A stretch of DNA of 64,000 nucleotides from Physcia stellaris (lineage: Eukaryota > Ascomycota > Lecanoromycetes > Caliciales > Physciaceae): the NCBI GenBank assembly GCA_018902385.1, contig JABSSW010000040.1, positions 62,001 to 126,000 of the forward strand, written 5' to 3'. A program made the translations under genes and the position numbers. This document shows positions 12,200 to 23,752 of the stretch, piece by piece. The notes below the pieces were generated by a model. That model saw only the letters and a list, made by a program, of their open reading frames with translations. It searched no databases and was not told the DNA's origin. Numbering within the stretch: the first letter of the stretch is position 1; every line of letters begins with the position of its first letter.

Positions 12200-13492
12200 G
12201 GGGTTTTGAGTGTCTCATCAGCATAGTAGTACTGAGCGCGTCAATGGCCATGCGATTGGAGTGGAGAGTGTAAGTAGGCAGACATCTTTTGAAGAATGAT
12301 CTCCATCCATCCTGAACCATTCGTAAGCATCCGCCTGAAGCCTCGTCCTCGTCTTTGTGTGTAAGTAGATCATTGAATGCCAGTCAGAATCCTTTTCCTC
12401 AGTAAACCTCAGTGTTTCGTTTTGCACATTCATTCATGGTACCATGCCCCCTTTCCACAGGCTTGCATTATTGTTATTTCCGTTCCTTCCTAGAGGTAAG
12501 TATGTTATGCTATCCTATCTTCTTCAAAATAAACTGTAAGATAAGGAGAATGTCAAGCTCAAATTTATGAGGTGCTCCGGTGGGGGTGTACCATGTTTCC
12601 TGTTTCCTGAACCTGCCAGTCTTTGCATCCAGTGAATCAGAATGAGGAATCTGGGATCTGAGAGGAAGCTCACTTTTCGACCCCGATCCGCACGGTGGAA
12701 GTGAATCAGCAACAGTTTTTCCTTTCCTTTCTTTTTTACAATTCACTTTTGCTTTGGCTAGGGACGCGACTTTTCAGGCGCGTACCGTGGGCTGGCTGTG
12801 GGCTTATGAAATCATTATCAATCACTCACTTAATTGAGGGTTTGCGCCGGTTGGGTTTTGGGGTTTGATAGCTTTCACCTTTGGTTTAGTTTGGTGATAT
12901 CACTCTTGTCAGATAGCCTATCTTCTTATCATCCTACCTTCCCATCCTTTTCCGGCAGCGGATCAGAGCGTTCAGAGCTAGCTACTTACTACTCTTGCTG
13001 GGAAAGCGGACCCTGTTTGGAAGAGTAGACAGGGGCAGGGGAGAAAGATAAGGAATGGGTGCGTCCTCCTCTCCTTAGTAAATCTTGCATCCCAGATTCA
13101 ATTTTGATTGAAGTTTACTAATCCCCTCTTTGGACCCGATAGCCAGCGTCCAGAGCAAGAGTCTGCATCTCACGTCCCAGTCCCAGACTTTAGAGATCGG
13201 TACCAAAGGCTCAGGCAGAGATGAAGGGGATCGTGCAGATGGTGAGTCTGAGTCCTTTTGGAGTGGGTGGAGGGGGGACTGATGGTGAGAGTGGCAGGTG
13301 AGATGGAGGATAAGAGTTTGGAGATGGGGGATGGGGGATTTGGAGGGTGTGGAGATCACGGTAGGTTTCTTGCTTTTGGGAGTATGTGTGTGAGAGACAT
13401 ACACTAGCGGCTGATACTGAGGTAGGTAAAAGTGATCTCACAGATGGTCTGGGTAGGTCTTCATGCTTTTTGAGAATGTGTTTGAGGTGTAG
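12200..13492. other. 1.3-kb intergenic region
   Basis: No supportable gene is visible on either strand. Composition is mixed, with CT-rich runs around 12890-12960 and a strongly purine-rich plus strand at 13200-13400 (gtgggtggagggggg-type runs). An upstream exon of the gene at 13493 may be hidden here, because that frame lacks an ATG. One candidate is the ATG at 13221, followed by a GTGAGT donor at 13242, but its phase does not fit directly. Confidence 0.5.
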
Positions 13493-14554
13493 TTGCTGAT
13501 ACTGAGATTAGAGCTCACCGGCGACGATGGCGATGGAGTCTTTGACTGTGATGCTCTGGTTGCGGCGCTGAATAAATTGAAAGGTACCGATTCTCGGGGC
13601 ACCAGAACGAAGAAGAGGAAGAAGAGGGAAGGACAAGATTTGAAACGCCTTCACCCTCGTACCTTGGATAAGGATTCCCCCAAAGCCTGCAACCACCACA
13701 AGGAGGACTTCGACTTCCCCATCGACTGGCCTATCCTCGAGAACCCCCAGGACCCAGAACAAGCCACGAAGAAACCCAACGCGCACCTCCCCCTCCCCCC
13801 CGAACTCCGCCCCAAAATCTACACCTCCATCCTCCTCCTCCCTTACTGCCTAAAACCCAACCGCATCCCCTTCACCTCGAAATCCAGATCCGGCACCCAA
13901 TGGCCCGGCCCCTCCACCCGGCACGCCTCCCACTACCCCCTCGACAACAACTACCCAGACCCGCTCGACCTCTCCCTCCTCCTCGTCTCCAAAGCCACCT
14001 ACCTCGAAAGCTATCGCATCTTCTACGGCGCCAACGCGCTCTCCTTCCGCAACTGCGCTACCTTGCTCCAATTCCTGCGGAACATCGGCCATACCCGGCG
14101 GCAAGCCCTCCGGGATATTGGGTTCGATTGGGTGGGCCCGGGGGCGCAGGCTGCGTTCCGGGTGCTGGCGACTTGTGGGGCGTTGGAAGTGGTGAGGTGC
14201 ACTATTAATCGGCTGCGGCCGCCGGGGTTTGAGGCGCTGAGGGAGGTTAGGGGGCTGAGGGAGGTGGTGAGGTTGCCGAAGTGTGTTTTTAATGAGTATA
14301 CGGGGTTGAAGGGGGAGGAGTGGTGGGAGGTGAAGGAGGGGGGGTGGAGGGAGGCGATTGAGTTGGAGGATTGGTGCGATGTTGTCGGTGCGGAGAGGGA
14401 GGAGGCGTTTGAGGTTTTGAGGGTGGGGATGATGAGGCCTAGGAGAGGGGTGGTGGAGGAGAGAAGGGTGAGGAGGGAGGGGGAGATTGGGTTGTTGGGG
14501 GGAAGGTTAGGGGGAGTGGGGTGGGGAGGGGGAGGGGTTGGGGTGGATTTTTGA
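13493..14554 (+). CDS. F-box/DUF7730-like fungal hypothetical protein (5' end unresolved)
   Basis: The open frame encodes 353 residues but begins with TTG and has no in-frame ATG until very late. A 5' exon must therefore be missing or spliced in. A plausible acceptor ends at the TTAG just before AGCTCACC (about 13510). Residues about 100-115 read LPLPPELRPKIYTSILL, the typical leucine/proline opening of fungal F-box-like and DUF7730-like domains. They are followed by LSLLLVSKATYLESYRIFYG, ALSFRNCATLLQFLRNIG and RRQALRDIGFDW, an arrangement recurrent in expanded ascomycete families of unknown role. A basic KKRKKREG patch near residue 45 could be a nuclear signal. The coding strand is strongly C-rich in its first half and G-rich in its second half, so long shadow frames open on other strands. 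Function unknown. Confidence 0.65.
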   Translation: MLILRLELTGDDGDGVFDCDALVAALNKLKGTDSRGTRTKKRKKREGQDLKRLHPRTLDKDSPKACNHHKEDFDFPIDWPILENPQDPEQATKKPNAHLPLPPELRPKIYTSILLLPYCLKPNRIPFTSKSRSGTQWPGPSTRHASHYPLDNNYPDPLDLSLLLVSKATYLESYRIFYGANALSFRNCATLLQFLRNIGHTRRQALRDIGFDWVGPGAQAAFRVLATCGALEVVRCTINRLRPPGFEALREVRGLREVVRLPKCVFNEYTGLKGEEWWEVKEGGWREAIELEDWCDVVGAEREEAFEVLRVGMMRPRRGVVEERRVRREGEIGLLGGRLGGVGWGGGGVGVDF

Positions 14555-15590
14555 GGTGTTGGATGGAGGGGAAGGGAGAGAAGCTGGTGCGATGAGCGAG
14601 GCTGAGTGAGGTTGTTGTAGTTATAGGTTATAGGCTCGGAAAAGGCGGATAGCTGGTCTCGGGTGGGCAATCTGGATTGGGATAGGATAGCAAAACGGCA
14701 TAATTTATGCTCTGAAGAAAGCAGAGCTGTGTTTCCAGAGTCGAGGATTTTGTATTTTTGACGTGATGTTTTCGGTTCGTAGATCTGTGCTGGATTGCCT
14801 AGTTAGTATATTCTGTAAGGTATGGAAAGGCTATTACCCGTATTCGAATGTGATATTTAGATGGAAAGAGAACAGCAGATGAAATACATCATGTTGCGAA
14901 ACAACAAAGCAGTGATTGGCGAAGTCGAGATCTCGACGTTTTACGATGTGTGCATCCGGTAACTTGTAGGACTCTTGATTCTCTTTCTCCAGCATATTTT
15001 GAGTCTTTCAGCCACATGATTGTGAGTCTTTCGGCCACATGATTGAGTTATTGGAAAGTTTCCCTGTCCAATGGACAGCTATCAGACAAAAGTCCAAGAT
15101 GAGATAGAATATTAACAATTCGTTTTCCGTAAGGCGAATGTACTTCGCAATATCTCCGTAATTGGGAAGTTAGTCGTTATGGCTGTGTGCTTCTGATTTA
15201 ACAGTTACAATTATCTCTATCATCGCAACTTGACGGAAGATGGATGTGTTGATGATGTTCGATCATTAAGTTCACGTTGAGAAGTCAGTCTAGATTATGA
15301 AGAGACAAATGAACAAGGAAAGTAAACACCTTTGAAAGAAATAATTCAAAAATCAATTGGATATCGTGCTGCCTACTGGGGAAAGGGAAATAAACCAAGA
15401 TTGGGTTTGGATCTTGCGTTCTTCAAGATTGTTCCTGCGGTTCAGATTCTGTTACAGATATGTAGAATGCAACGTGCTTATTATTCATGATAATACTATC
15501 TATCGTACATGTGATGAATGTGAATTATTGTACAGAATTTGCACGCTAATCTATAACAAAATAACGTTTTGACATTGTCTTTGATAATGA
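14555..15590. other. Intergenic transition into the AT-rich block
   Basis: No gene is supported. GC falls gradually, but CC, GG, CT and AG dinucleotides are still ordinary, so this stretch is not hypermutated. It contains a perfectly spaced 23-bp duplication at 15001-15046. The hypermutated block begins at about 15590. Confidence 0.55.
15001..15046. repeat. 23-bp tandem duplication, two copies
   Basis: Units at 15001-15023 and 15024-15046 both read GAGTCTTTC(A/G)GCCACATGAT plus TG and differ at two positions at most. It is a simple local duplication just outside the hypermutated block. Confidence 0.85.
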
Positions 15591-15639
15591 GTTTATTTCA
15601 ACATTTTTTTCGAATTTGCAAAGATATAAAATCATGATG

Positions 15640-16560
15640 TTTAGTTCATTTCGAGCATGTCGATAAATCGTTGATATTTGAACGAAAATAAAAATTTGAT
15701 GAAATCGTCGATTGACATGATGTCGATCGTTATGTATTTGAATTCAATGCGATTTTTTTTAATTTCGTTTTTTACATAATAATATACGATATCGACGTGT
15801 TTGATGCGATCATGATGTATCGAATTTTCATTGAATGTTTTGACGTTTTGATTGTTCGTATTTATCAATATTTTGACGTAATTGTTCGATTGATTTTGAA
15901 TTCGTAAATCAACGAATAATTGTTTGAATCAAATAATTTTTTTGACGACGAATAATATGATCATATATTCGACGACGCAAATAAACGTGATCACGATAAA
16001 TTGAAATTTTGATATTCAATTTATCGAATCGTCGTTTAATAAAAACAAATATGTTTCGATGAATTTTTTGAAAATTTTGTCACGAATTCAATTTGCATCG
16101 CAATATGTTTCGATGTTTAATTTTTTGTTGAAATTATCGTCGTAAATTATGCAAAAATCGATCGTGAAATTGAAATAAATTATAACACGTTTGATTGTTT
16201 TGATATGATTAAAATTGAAATTTTGAACAAATCGATTGATTATGAAAATCGCATTCGTTACATTTGATTTAATTTTTATCATTGCAAACATGATTGAATT
16301 CATTATTGTTTGATATTGTTTGATATTTTGATCGATAATTTGATTAACGTTGAAAATTGAATCAAATGATTTTTCATGAATGTTCGAATTGATTTCGCAT
16401 TTTGTAAATCGAATTTTTTAACGACGCGTTGAATATATGTTTTTTGATTAAAACGAATTATGTGCATTTCGCGATTTTTGAAAATAATCATATCAAAATA
16501 AAAATTTATTGATTCAAAATCAATTATATCGAAAATATCACGAATCGTGCTTGAATAAAC
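15640..16560 (-). mobile_element. Ty1/copia retrotransposon relic, truncated to the 3' part of pol
   Basis: On the minus strand, 15641-15868 retains the look of a copia RNase H C-terminus (a KHVDIVYYYVK-type motif and a terminal QRFIDMLEMN-type end). The region 16088-16491 resembles the end of copia reverse transcriptase. Only about the last 300 residues of a normal pol are represented. No LTR was identified for it. It abuts the gypsy LTR that begins at 16676, so the gypsy insertion may have truncated it. It is a fossil with many breaks and is heavily hypermutated. Confidence 0.7.
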
Positions 16561-16675
16561 GTATTATTGATTAACTAAACGAAAACAATAAGTTTGCAAA
16601 AACAAATAAATACAAAATATTGAAATTGCAAACAATGTGCGACGTCAAATTTCAAATCACGCTAATTTCGACGTA

Positions 16676-16869
16676 TGTTATGACATAAAATCAAATTGAA
16701 TAATTTGAAATTAGATCGAATATTTTTGCAAAACATTTGACAAGAATTTTGTCATCGTTTCATATTAAATGAATGATAATTAAACAATTGACTCGCAATT
16801 ACTGTACATAAATTAACATTTCGTCGTTTATAATTTTGAAATCAATCAATTCGCATTTTACGCATAACA
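16676..16869 (+). repeat. 5' LTR of gypsy copy 1 (194 bp)
   Basis: This begins TGTTATGACA and ends ACGCATAACA, so it has 7-bp inverted ends TGTTATG/CATAACA. It aligns along its full length with the LTRs at 37393-37587 and 44659-44852. The base after the LTR begins the same ATTGATAA leader found in copy 2. Confidence 0.85.
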
Positions 16870-19800
16870 ATTGATAACATCATTCAAACGATGATTTGTA
16901 CGTAAACAAAACGACATCATTTTTTGTTTTTTAACGTATCAGTTTTCGAACAGTTTTGCATTCTGTATGCAAATCAACTGTTCATCAATATTTTTTTCAC
17001 GATCGCTTGATCAAAAATTTGATTGTCGTTTGATTGACGTTTCAATCGACAATCAATCATTCATTTTCATTAACAATCAATACTTATTTGAAAATGAATC
17101 ATTTAATCGCGTTTTTTCGATTTTTTACAATTATCAATAAAAACGATTGATTTTTCATTCAAATAATTGAACATTTCAAATTTTCGCTTGAATTCGTGTT
17201 GTCGTTGTTTCGCTCAATGACGACACATTTGAACGTCAATTCATCATCGAGTTTTTGTTTGATTCGAACAATTCAATTTAACGATTTCATTTGTTTTTCA
17301 TCAACAAATAATTTGCTCAAAAATTTTGAAAATTTCAACTCGTTTTTTTTTTTTGTTCTGTTTATCATCACTTTATTTCAAATTTCAATACGACATATCA
17401 TTTTCATTGAAATTGTTTTGATTGTTTTCACATCAAAAATCATTCGCATTGCGTTTGAATTATTCGATTACATCGATTCAATTGATCGAATTTATTTTGT
17501 CAATATTTCGACAAAAATTACGATAAACAATATCGTAATTAATTTTTTTAAATCAACATCGTTGTCAATTATTAATTATTCAATCTCGACAAACACTGTT
17601 TATTCAGCAAAGTGAATCGTCGACAAAATTCGTTTTCGCAAAAAATCTTAAAATTTTCGTGATCGTCATCGAAATTTATCGAAATAATCAATCATTTTTC
17701 GATTGAATTAATGATCGTGTTACGTTATTCATTTTTGATTTAAAATCGACGATTGCAAATATTTTTTTGATATTTTTACATTCATTTTTCGAAAAATTTA
17801 CGTCGTAAATTTCAAATCATTTCGTCGACGTCGTTTTTGACGACGAAACAACATCATAATTTCGTTGAATATTATTTTTCGAAACACAGAAAATATCGAA
17901 TTTATTTTCGTATTTAATACAAACATGACGAATGAAAATAACAATTGACAAAACATTTTTGAATTTATTGACAACAATGACAAACATTTCAGATTTTGTT
18001 CGAAAATATCAAAAACAACATTCAGACAAAAAATTTCAAAATTCGTCGAATCATCAAATTCAATCGAATCGTTTGAAAAAATGATGATGACGTCAAATGA
18101 AATATTCAAAAAACAAAATTTTTGATTCGTGATACGAAAAAAAAACGTTATTATCGACAATTCGATCGGAGCATTCGAACAAAAATACATATTTTCGAAA
18201 TATTACGTTAAAAACATTGAAAAAATTAAAAATATGACATTGTTCAAAAATGTTGATGTAATTCGAACAAATTTTTATAATTGTTACGCGTGATCACGCG
18301 TTACGTTGATACCAAAATAATCTTGACGATAATCAAAAACGATTGATTAAATTCGAAAATAACGTAAAAAATGAAAACGTTTGTTGTTGAAACGATGAAA
18401 AAATCGTCATCGACAACGTTGACGATTTATCGAAAAAAAAAATACACGATGAAAAATGTTTGTCGACATCGCGAATCATTCGATTTCGTTGAAATTATAA
18501 TCAAAAAAATTAAATCGACAATGATGTCAATTTATTCGCAATTGTATTTAATTTACAATGAATTGAAATTGAAATTTCGACGAGATTTGATCAAATCGAC
18601 AAAAACTACAATGAATGAAGTTTTTTCAACAATTTGATAATAAAAAAAAATATGATAAAGCATCGAAAATCGATATCGATTCCGTTCGTTCGAAAACAGA
18701 CGTCGACCAGAAGATCTATTTATCGTTTTTAATTATCAACCCGTCAACTATTCGATTCGTATAATATTTGACAATGGCAGTGTAAAGCATTGAAGAATTT
18801 CAATAAATTTTGATGCAATCTCGCTCAGGACTCGAATATTCGACATCGTAAGCTTTGAAAAACAAAATAACGTTTATCATTTTCAATTAGCGTTTTATCA
18901 AGTCAAATTATTCAAATCGATAAAATCGACTGAAAAACGTTTATACGAAAATCATAGCCAATATCGATTTCAACAAACGCAACAAACGAAACTCAAAAAT
19001 CGAAACACGTTCGATTCGCGATTTCAATATTCAAAGCAATCTTTACGTTGCACGATATATTTTGTTGATTTTGCAAATTCATTCTCGTTTTCGTTTAAAC
19101 AAGATATTTATTTTAATCAAGAATGGAAACGTTTAATCAAAATGAAACATTATATCGACGAGCGTACTTTGCGAATGAAAACAAAAACAATTATTCGAAC
19201 GACGAAAAAAATTATCAAAACGATCAAACATGAATATTGAAAACGCGTCGAAAATATTTGCGATAAATGATGAATATCCGACGAAAAACATTTCGAAATT
19301 CAGAAATTTAACGAGAATTTTGTAAAAGAATTATTCGAATATTTTGTGAATATTTTTGCAAAACAAACGAAAATTTATTCCCGCAAACGTTGTCAATCGA
19401 AAATTTATTTCAATAACAAATTTCATCGACATTTGCGTTCGTGCCAAATTGTTTCGATTAAATTTGACATATCGTTGTCAAAACATTCATAATCATCAAA
19501 CATTTATTATACAATTAAACGTCAAAACAAATGGCCTCAGTTTTTGCCAGTTTCGTTCGTGACGTTACGTCACGATAAAATCAACATCCTGAACAATCGT
19601 TCACGAATATGCGCCAAAGTTGATATCGAATACGATACGTCATTAATCGATCGTAAATTTCTGATGCAAAAATATTTGATTATCAAATTCCGCAGCCGAC
19701 AAATTATGAAATTTTTCAAAATTCGCGACATTGAAAACGTCGTTGTAATGGGACGACGAATCATATATCATTAATTTTTCGAATTTTCGAAATTTCGATT

Positions 19801-20430
19801 AATGACGAAAACGATTGTCGCATTCATTCGACAAATTTACATAATGAAAAAACTAAAAACAAAATTTTTTTTTGACAATGATATAGCCAATTCAAAAGAA
19901 TCGAATATAAATGTAAACAAACAAATGATTAGTTTTCAGAAAATTGCAAATCGAACCGCAAAATCCAATTAAAGTGGTCTAGAAATCGTTGCCATTTCAC
20001 CATACAAAACATCGACCTTCTCCCGCCTAACCTCAGAGATATCAAAATCCTGCCATACAAAATGCCCGTCATCTCTGGCCGATTTTTTTCAAATTACGTG
20101 AAAAGAATAATCGTTCATTTATTCAACGCGATTTCCGGCATCTCCGCCTTTTCGCATACCTGCTAAATCTGAAAGCGGTTCTTTTCGAACAATGGCCTGC
20201 ATCGGCACCTAAAAAATCCATTTCAACGAAGCGATTCGCCGGCATTGCCGTTGAAAATCATTTAGATTGGCACCGGGCGCAATCCACAAAAATATCTGTG
20301 CCAAAAAACTCGGTTATTTAGTTAATTCTTTACATTTGATTACTAATAGAGTTCTCATGGATTTGAATTTCCCGCAACGGCACAACAAATTATAAAATTT
20401 AATGTTTCGATTTTGATCTGTTGTAAACCT
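16676..20430 (+). mobile_element. Ty3/gypsy retrotransposon fossil, copy 1 (5' LTR to protease region, 3' part missing)
   Basis: This stretch is collinear with 37393 to about 41110 of the complete copy: LTR, leader, a gag region, a C2H2-like zinc motif near 19380-19450, and the protease-like region near 19600-19850. Similarity can be followed to about 20420 and then stops, so the reverse transcriptase, integrase and 3' LTR are absent. It is a fossil broken in many places. From about 19950 to its end it is much less mutated than the rest, which is unusual and reported as a finding. Confidence 0.75.
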
Positions 20431-20560
20431 CCGATTAGGGCTGGAGTCAGAATATCTTGACCAGAAGAATAAGCGCCTTGGCAGCCTGGCCCATATCTCG
20501 TTTCTGCTTTCTAGATAGTAACAATCAATTTTGCAATTATCCACCCACATCACGATTTAT
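19950..20560. other. Island of near-normal composition inside gypsy copy 1
   Basis: CC, GG, CT and AG dinucleotides reappear abruptly (for example CCTTCTCCCGCCTAACCTC near 20030) and vanish again after about 20560. The first ~470 bases still align with the complete copy at about 40640-41110, as at TTTTTTCAAATTACGTGA and the GTTATTTAGTTAATTC stretch (20304-20319). The island is therefore element sequence, not host sequence. The last ~130 bases have no match in the complete copy that I could see. Confidence 0.6.
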
Positions 20561-21960
20561 CGTAACAAATATCGTACAAAAATCAACAAGCGATTCGTCG
20601 CTAATCGTAAACTAAAAAAAAACAAAGAAAAAATTTTCGAATGATTAAATTGTCGAAATTTTTCAAAAATTAATTATGACGAAAAAATTGAGTTTTTCAA
20701 AACTCGTTCAAGAAACAAAAAATTAATTTCTAAATAAATTTTCTCGAACATCGATTTTTCTATTTTTTATGAACACAAAAATTCAAACATTTTCGATTAC
20801 ATTCGATATGATATCTGAAAAATAAATGCGTAAATAAATTGAAAATCAATGCGAATTGATATTTCAATTAAACAACAAAATTTTGCAATCGTTCAATATT
20901 AAAAAACAAAATCGTCGAACACGTTCACAAAACGTAAAATTCGAATCGTCATTTCTTTTTCGATTATCAAAAATTTTCGAGTTTTTATCATTTACGTTAA
21001 TGCAAATCATGATCGAAATATTCGACGTAAATACGACGATTTCAAAATGAAATTTTCGAATTTGACAACGAATTTTATTCAAAATTTCTATTATTGATTA
21101 ATCAATTATTCAACAAATTTGATGACGACAAAATTCGTGATTTGAAAAAAAAATTTATCGTTAAATTCGAAATTGACTATAAATAATTTGAATAATTTTT
21201 TTCGTTTGATGTTTTATCGAAAAATTCAAACAATCGATAATCGTCATCGACGTATTCAAAATGATTGACGATAATTTTTCAAATTTTCGAATTATAAGCG
21301 GAAACATTTCGAATTCGTCGAAACGAAAAATATTTTGCGAAATTGAATCAATTATCAATTCAAAAAAATTTTTTACAAAACTTTTAATTCGTTTTTTTGA
21401 ATAAAAAATGTCGTCGTTTTGATAATTTAAAACATTGATGAAAAAAAATTGAAAACAAATCGTTATTCGAATGAATAAACGATTTGATTAAAAAAAATAT
21501 TCAATTTTCAAAATATTGCAACGATTTTCGATTATGTTAACAATATATTCGCAAAATTTTGTTTTTTCGTTTTTCGATGAATCGAAAAACTAATTATCTT
21601 TTCGAAAACGCGAAAAAAATTATCAAAATTTGTTCATATCGAAATTTTCAAAAAACATTTTTAACGAATTTCTTTGTAAATTTTTAATTAAGAAAATAAA
21701 TTTGTTTTTTGACAATCGAAAAATCATGATTCGACGCTTAATTGATATCGATGTTTTTGAATATGTTTTCAAAACAAAGAAAATTGCGCAAAAAATTTGT
21801 CAAACGTAAATTAAAATTAATTTCAATATTTCTATCGAAATTCAAAAGAATTTTAATTTCGAAAAAACAAAAATCAAATTTATTATTCATCAAATATTGT
21901 TCAAAATGACGATACAAAATCATTCGAAACTTTTCGCTTTTCTGTTTATAGAACACAACC
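20560..21960. other. Unassigned hypermutated sequence
   Basis: These 1.4 kb are AT-rich with the block-wide mutation signature and short frames on both strands. I could not assign it to a family. It might be the gag side of the chromovirus relic whose pol lies beyond the next island (25.3-28.2 kb), but I have no sequence match to show that. Confidence 0.4.
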
Positions 21961-22188
21961 TATAAAAAAATATCTATCGTTTCCTCTAAAAAAGTTTACT
22001 TCCTTATTGGGTTAGACCAATCTTGGCGAAGAACATCAAAGTTTTGGTGCAACTTTTTCGCACATTGCACACCAACCAAGAACTTGATATGATTTTTGTT
22101 TATGTAGTCAAAGTTGTAGAGTTTAATGAGGGGAATCCAATACTGTAACGTTTGTTAAATTCTGACGTGGGCGCATCGAGTTATTGAA

Positions 22189-23061
22189 ATGCGGAGTTTT
22201 GATCGCATACAAATTGATAAAAAACATAATAGGATTCGGGGTTCGATGATCCAAACACCAACAACAACATCAACTTCAACTCCATATCAACTCAACCACG
22301 AGAATTTCAACGAATCCCAACAAATCATGCAGCTGACGTTGGATTTAGGCCTTCCTACTACGGCGCGTTCGCGTGGTGCAGCAAATCGCCATGCCAAAGA
22401 GCGAGAGAAACGGGGTGCTCTCCAGAAACTTACTCCTACTTCTACGTCTACCTTTACTTCTGCTGCTGCATCGATCGAAATCAGCGCTCCCTACGAATGT
22501 CATTCAATGACTGTTACACCTCAAACACCCGTCGAGTTTCGAGAGCCTCACTACACAATCAATGGCCGAAATGGAATGACGTTGGATAGACAAGAGCCTG
22601 GAATCTATCCGGTCCCACAGCCAGCTATTATTCAGGATCCAATGACTAAAGCACGTCCCATGTTTGACGTTGCATTCGATGTTTCAAAGGTTAAGACACA
22701 TACGCGTTCTCAAGTGGAATCACAGCAAAAACTGCTGCAAAAGGATCAGGAAGCTTGGGAGGGTCAGATCTTTCAATACTTTTGGCGATTGGAACGATCT
22801 GAAATCATACGAATCAATGGAGAACTTTCTTCGGATCTCGAATATCGGTTAGGACTGTCTGGAGGGGCTTTGTTTCAAGAGCATTTTCGTTTTCAACCTT
22901 GGACGGAGCGTTCTGTATGGAGTGGTTATGCTCATTGCAAATTCAAGAAGTATTACTCTCCTCTTTCTACGGCTGTTCGAGCCAACGATGAGGAGAAAAT
23001 TCGCTTGCATATGAGGGAGGAAATAGTCAACATAGCAGTCGTTTTCTTCTCAAATCGTTGA
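22189..23061 (+). CDS. Orphan hypothetical protein in the moderate-GC island
   Basis: This frame of 290 residues has an ATG start and lies in an island that escapes the hypermutation. The N-terminal part is Thr/Ser-rich. A basic segment, RSRGAANRHAKEREKRGALQ, occurs near residues 62-81, and a more ordered C-terminal third contains QDQEAW/GQIFQYFWRLERSEI-type helices and aromatic residues. I recognise no domain. Directly downstream, another frame (about 23108-23752) continues with charged helical sequence (EEAQLAKDIKRAKKANERVK) that looks like the same gene, displaced by one frame and by an in-frame TGA at 23105-23107. Either an unresolved intron joins them or the gene is broken. Context suggests a lineage-specific gene or an element cargo, which is inference. 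Confidence 0.5.
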   Translation: MRSFDRIQIDKKHNRIRGSMIQTPTTTSTSTPYQLNHENFNESQQIMQLTLDLGLPTTARSRGAANRHAKEREKRGALQKLTPTSTSTFTSAAASIEISAPYECHSMTVTPQTPVEFREPHYTINGRNGMTLDRQEPGIYPVPQPAIIQDPMTKARPMFDVAFDVSKVKTHTRSQVESQQKLLQKDQEAWEGQIFQYFWRLERSEIIRINGELSSDLEYRLGLSGGALFQEHFRFQPWTERSVWSGYAHCKFKKYYSPLSTAVRANDEEKIRLHMREEIVNIAVVFFSNR

Positions 23062-23107
23062 CGAAATACGCCTGCAATGCGATGCAAAGAAAGAGATGGA
23101 AACTTGA

Positions 23108-23752
23108 TCCTCCACACAATATCCCAACCCCGAAGAAGCTCAACTTGCAAAGGATATCAAGCGGGCGAAAAAGGCGAACGAAAGAGTGAAAGCGGAGGCA
23201 ACAAGAATAGAAAGGGAAAAGCATTCAGCTTGGCCAGACGAGCCGGACGATTCTGATGAGTCGGACGATACATATATGACCGACGAATCGATCGATTCTG
23301 ACAATCGTTCTGACGACGACGAGGGAGTGCAATGGAGCGAGTTGGTTGAATTGAGAACCGAAGCAGACGAGCATAAATGGAAGCAAAAAGAGAGCTTTAC
23401 TCGAGTATGCCATGGTCGATATAACCTCCACGAATTGCCCTCTTCAGGCCGAATCGACCTCCACCAAATGCCTTATCAAATGCTCCACCGAATGCTCCAC
23501 CAAATGCCTCAGCAAATGCCTCACCGAATGCCTCACCGAATGCCTCACCGAATGCCTCACCGAATGCCTCCATGCGCGGATCACTTCCGCAGGCATACAC
23601 CGATGCAAAGACTGCAGATTCGAGCTTTTCGAGCCTTAATAAGCCAGAAGACCTCGCTGGAGAAACAGGCCCGATTTGTATGGCATATTCTCGATATCTC
23701 TGCCGCAGATGGCCAGGCCAGTCAGAATTCTGGGACCAGCATATGTACATAG
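23108..23752 (+). pseudogene. Probable 3' continuation of the orphan gene, with HRMP-type repeats
   Basis: This frame is open from just after a TGA at 23105-23107 to the stop ending at 23752. It starts with lysine/glutamate-rich helical sequence and moves into an acidic segment (DEPDDSDESDDTYMTDESID). It then enters the 12-bp minisatellite, translated as a QMPHRMP-like repeat, and ends in ordinary sequence. Its frame differs from the upstream 22189-23061 frame. Without splice evidence I treat it as the broken or alternatively spliced end of one gene. Confidence 0.4.
23465..23572. repeat. 12-bp minisatellite, nine units
   Basis: Nine contiguous 12-base units match the consensus CGAATGCCTCAC, with early variants CAAATGCCTTAT, CAAATGCTCCAC and CAAATGCCTCAG. 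The last four to five units are nearly identical, as expected of recent slippage. Because 12 is a multiple of 3, several frames stay open through the array: HRMP-like and TECL-like on plus, and EAFG-like on minus. Confidence 0.95.

Noticed and set aside
13850-14670. Minus-strand frames of 84-215 codons opposite the F-box-like gene
   Set aside because: They are proline/threonine- or valine/glycine-rich shadows created by the strong C/G skew. The plus frame carries the domain-like motifs.
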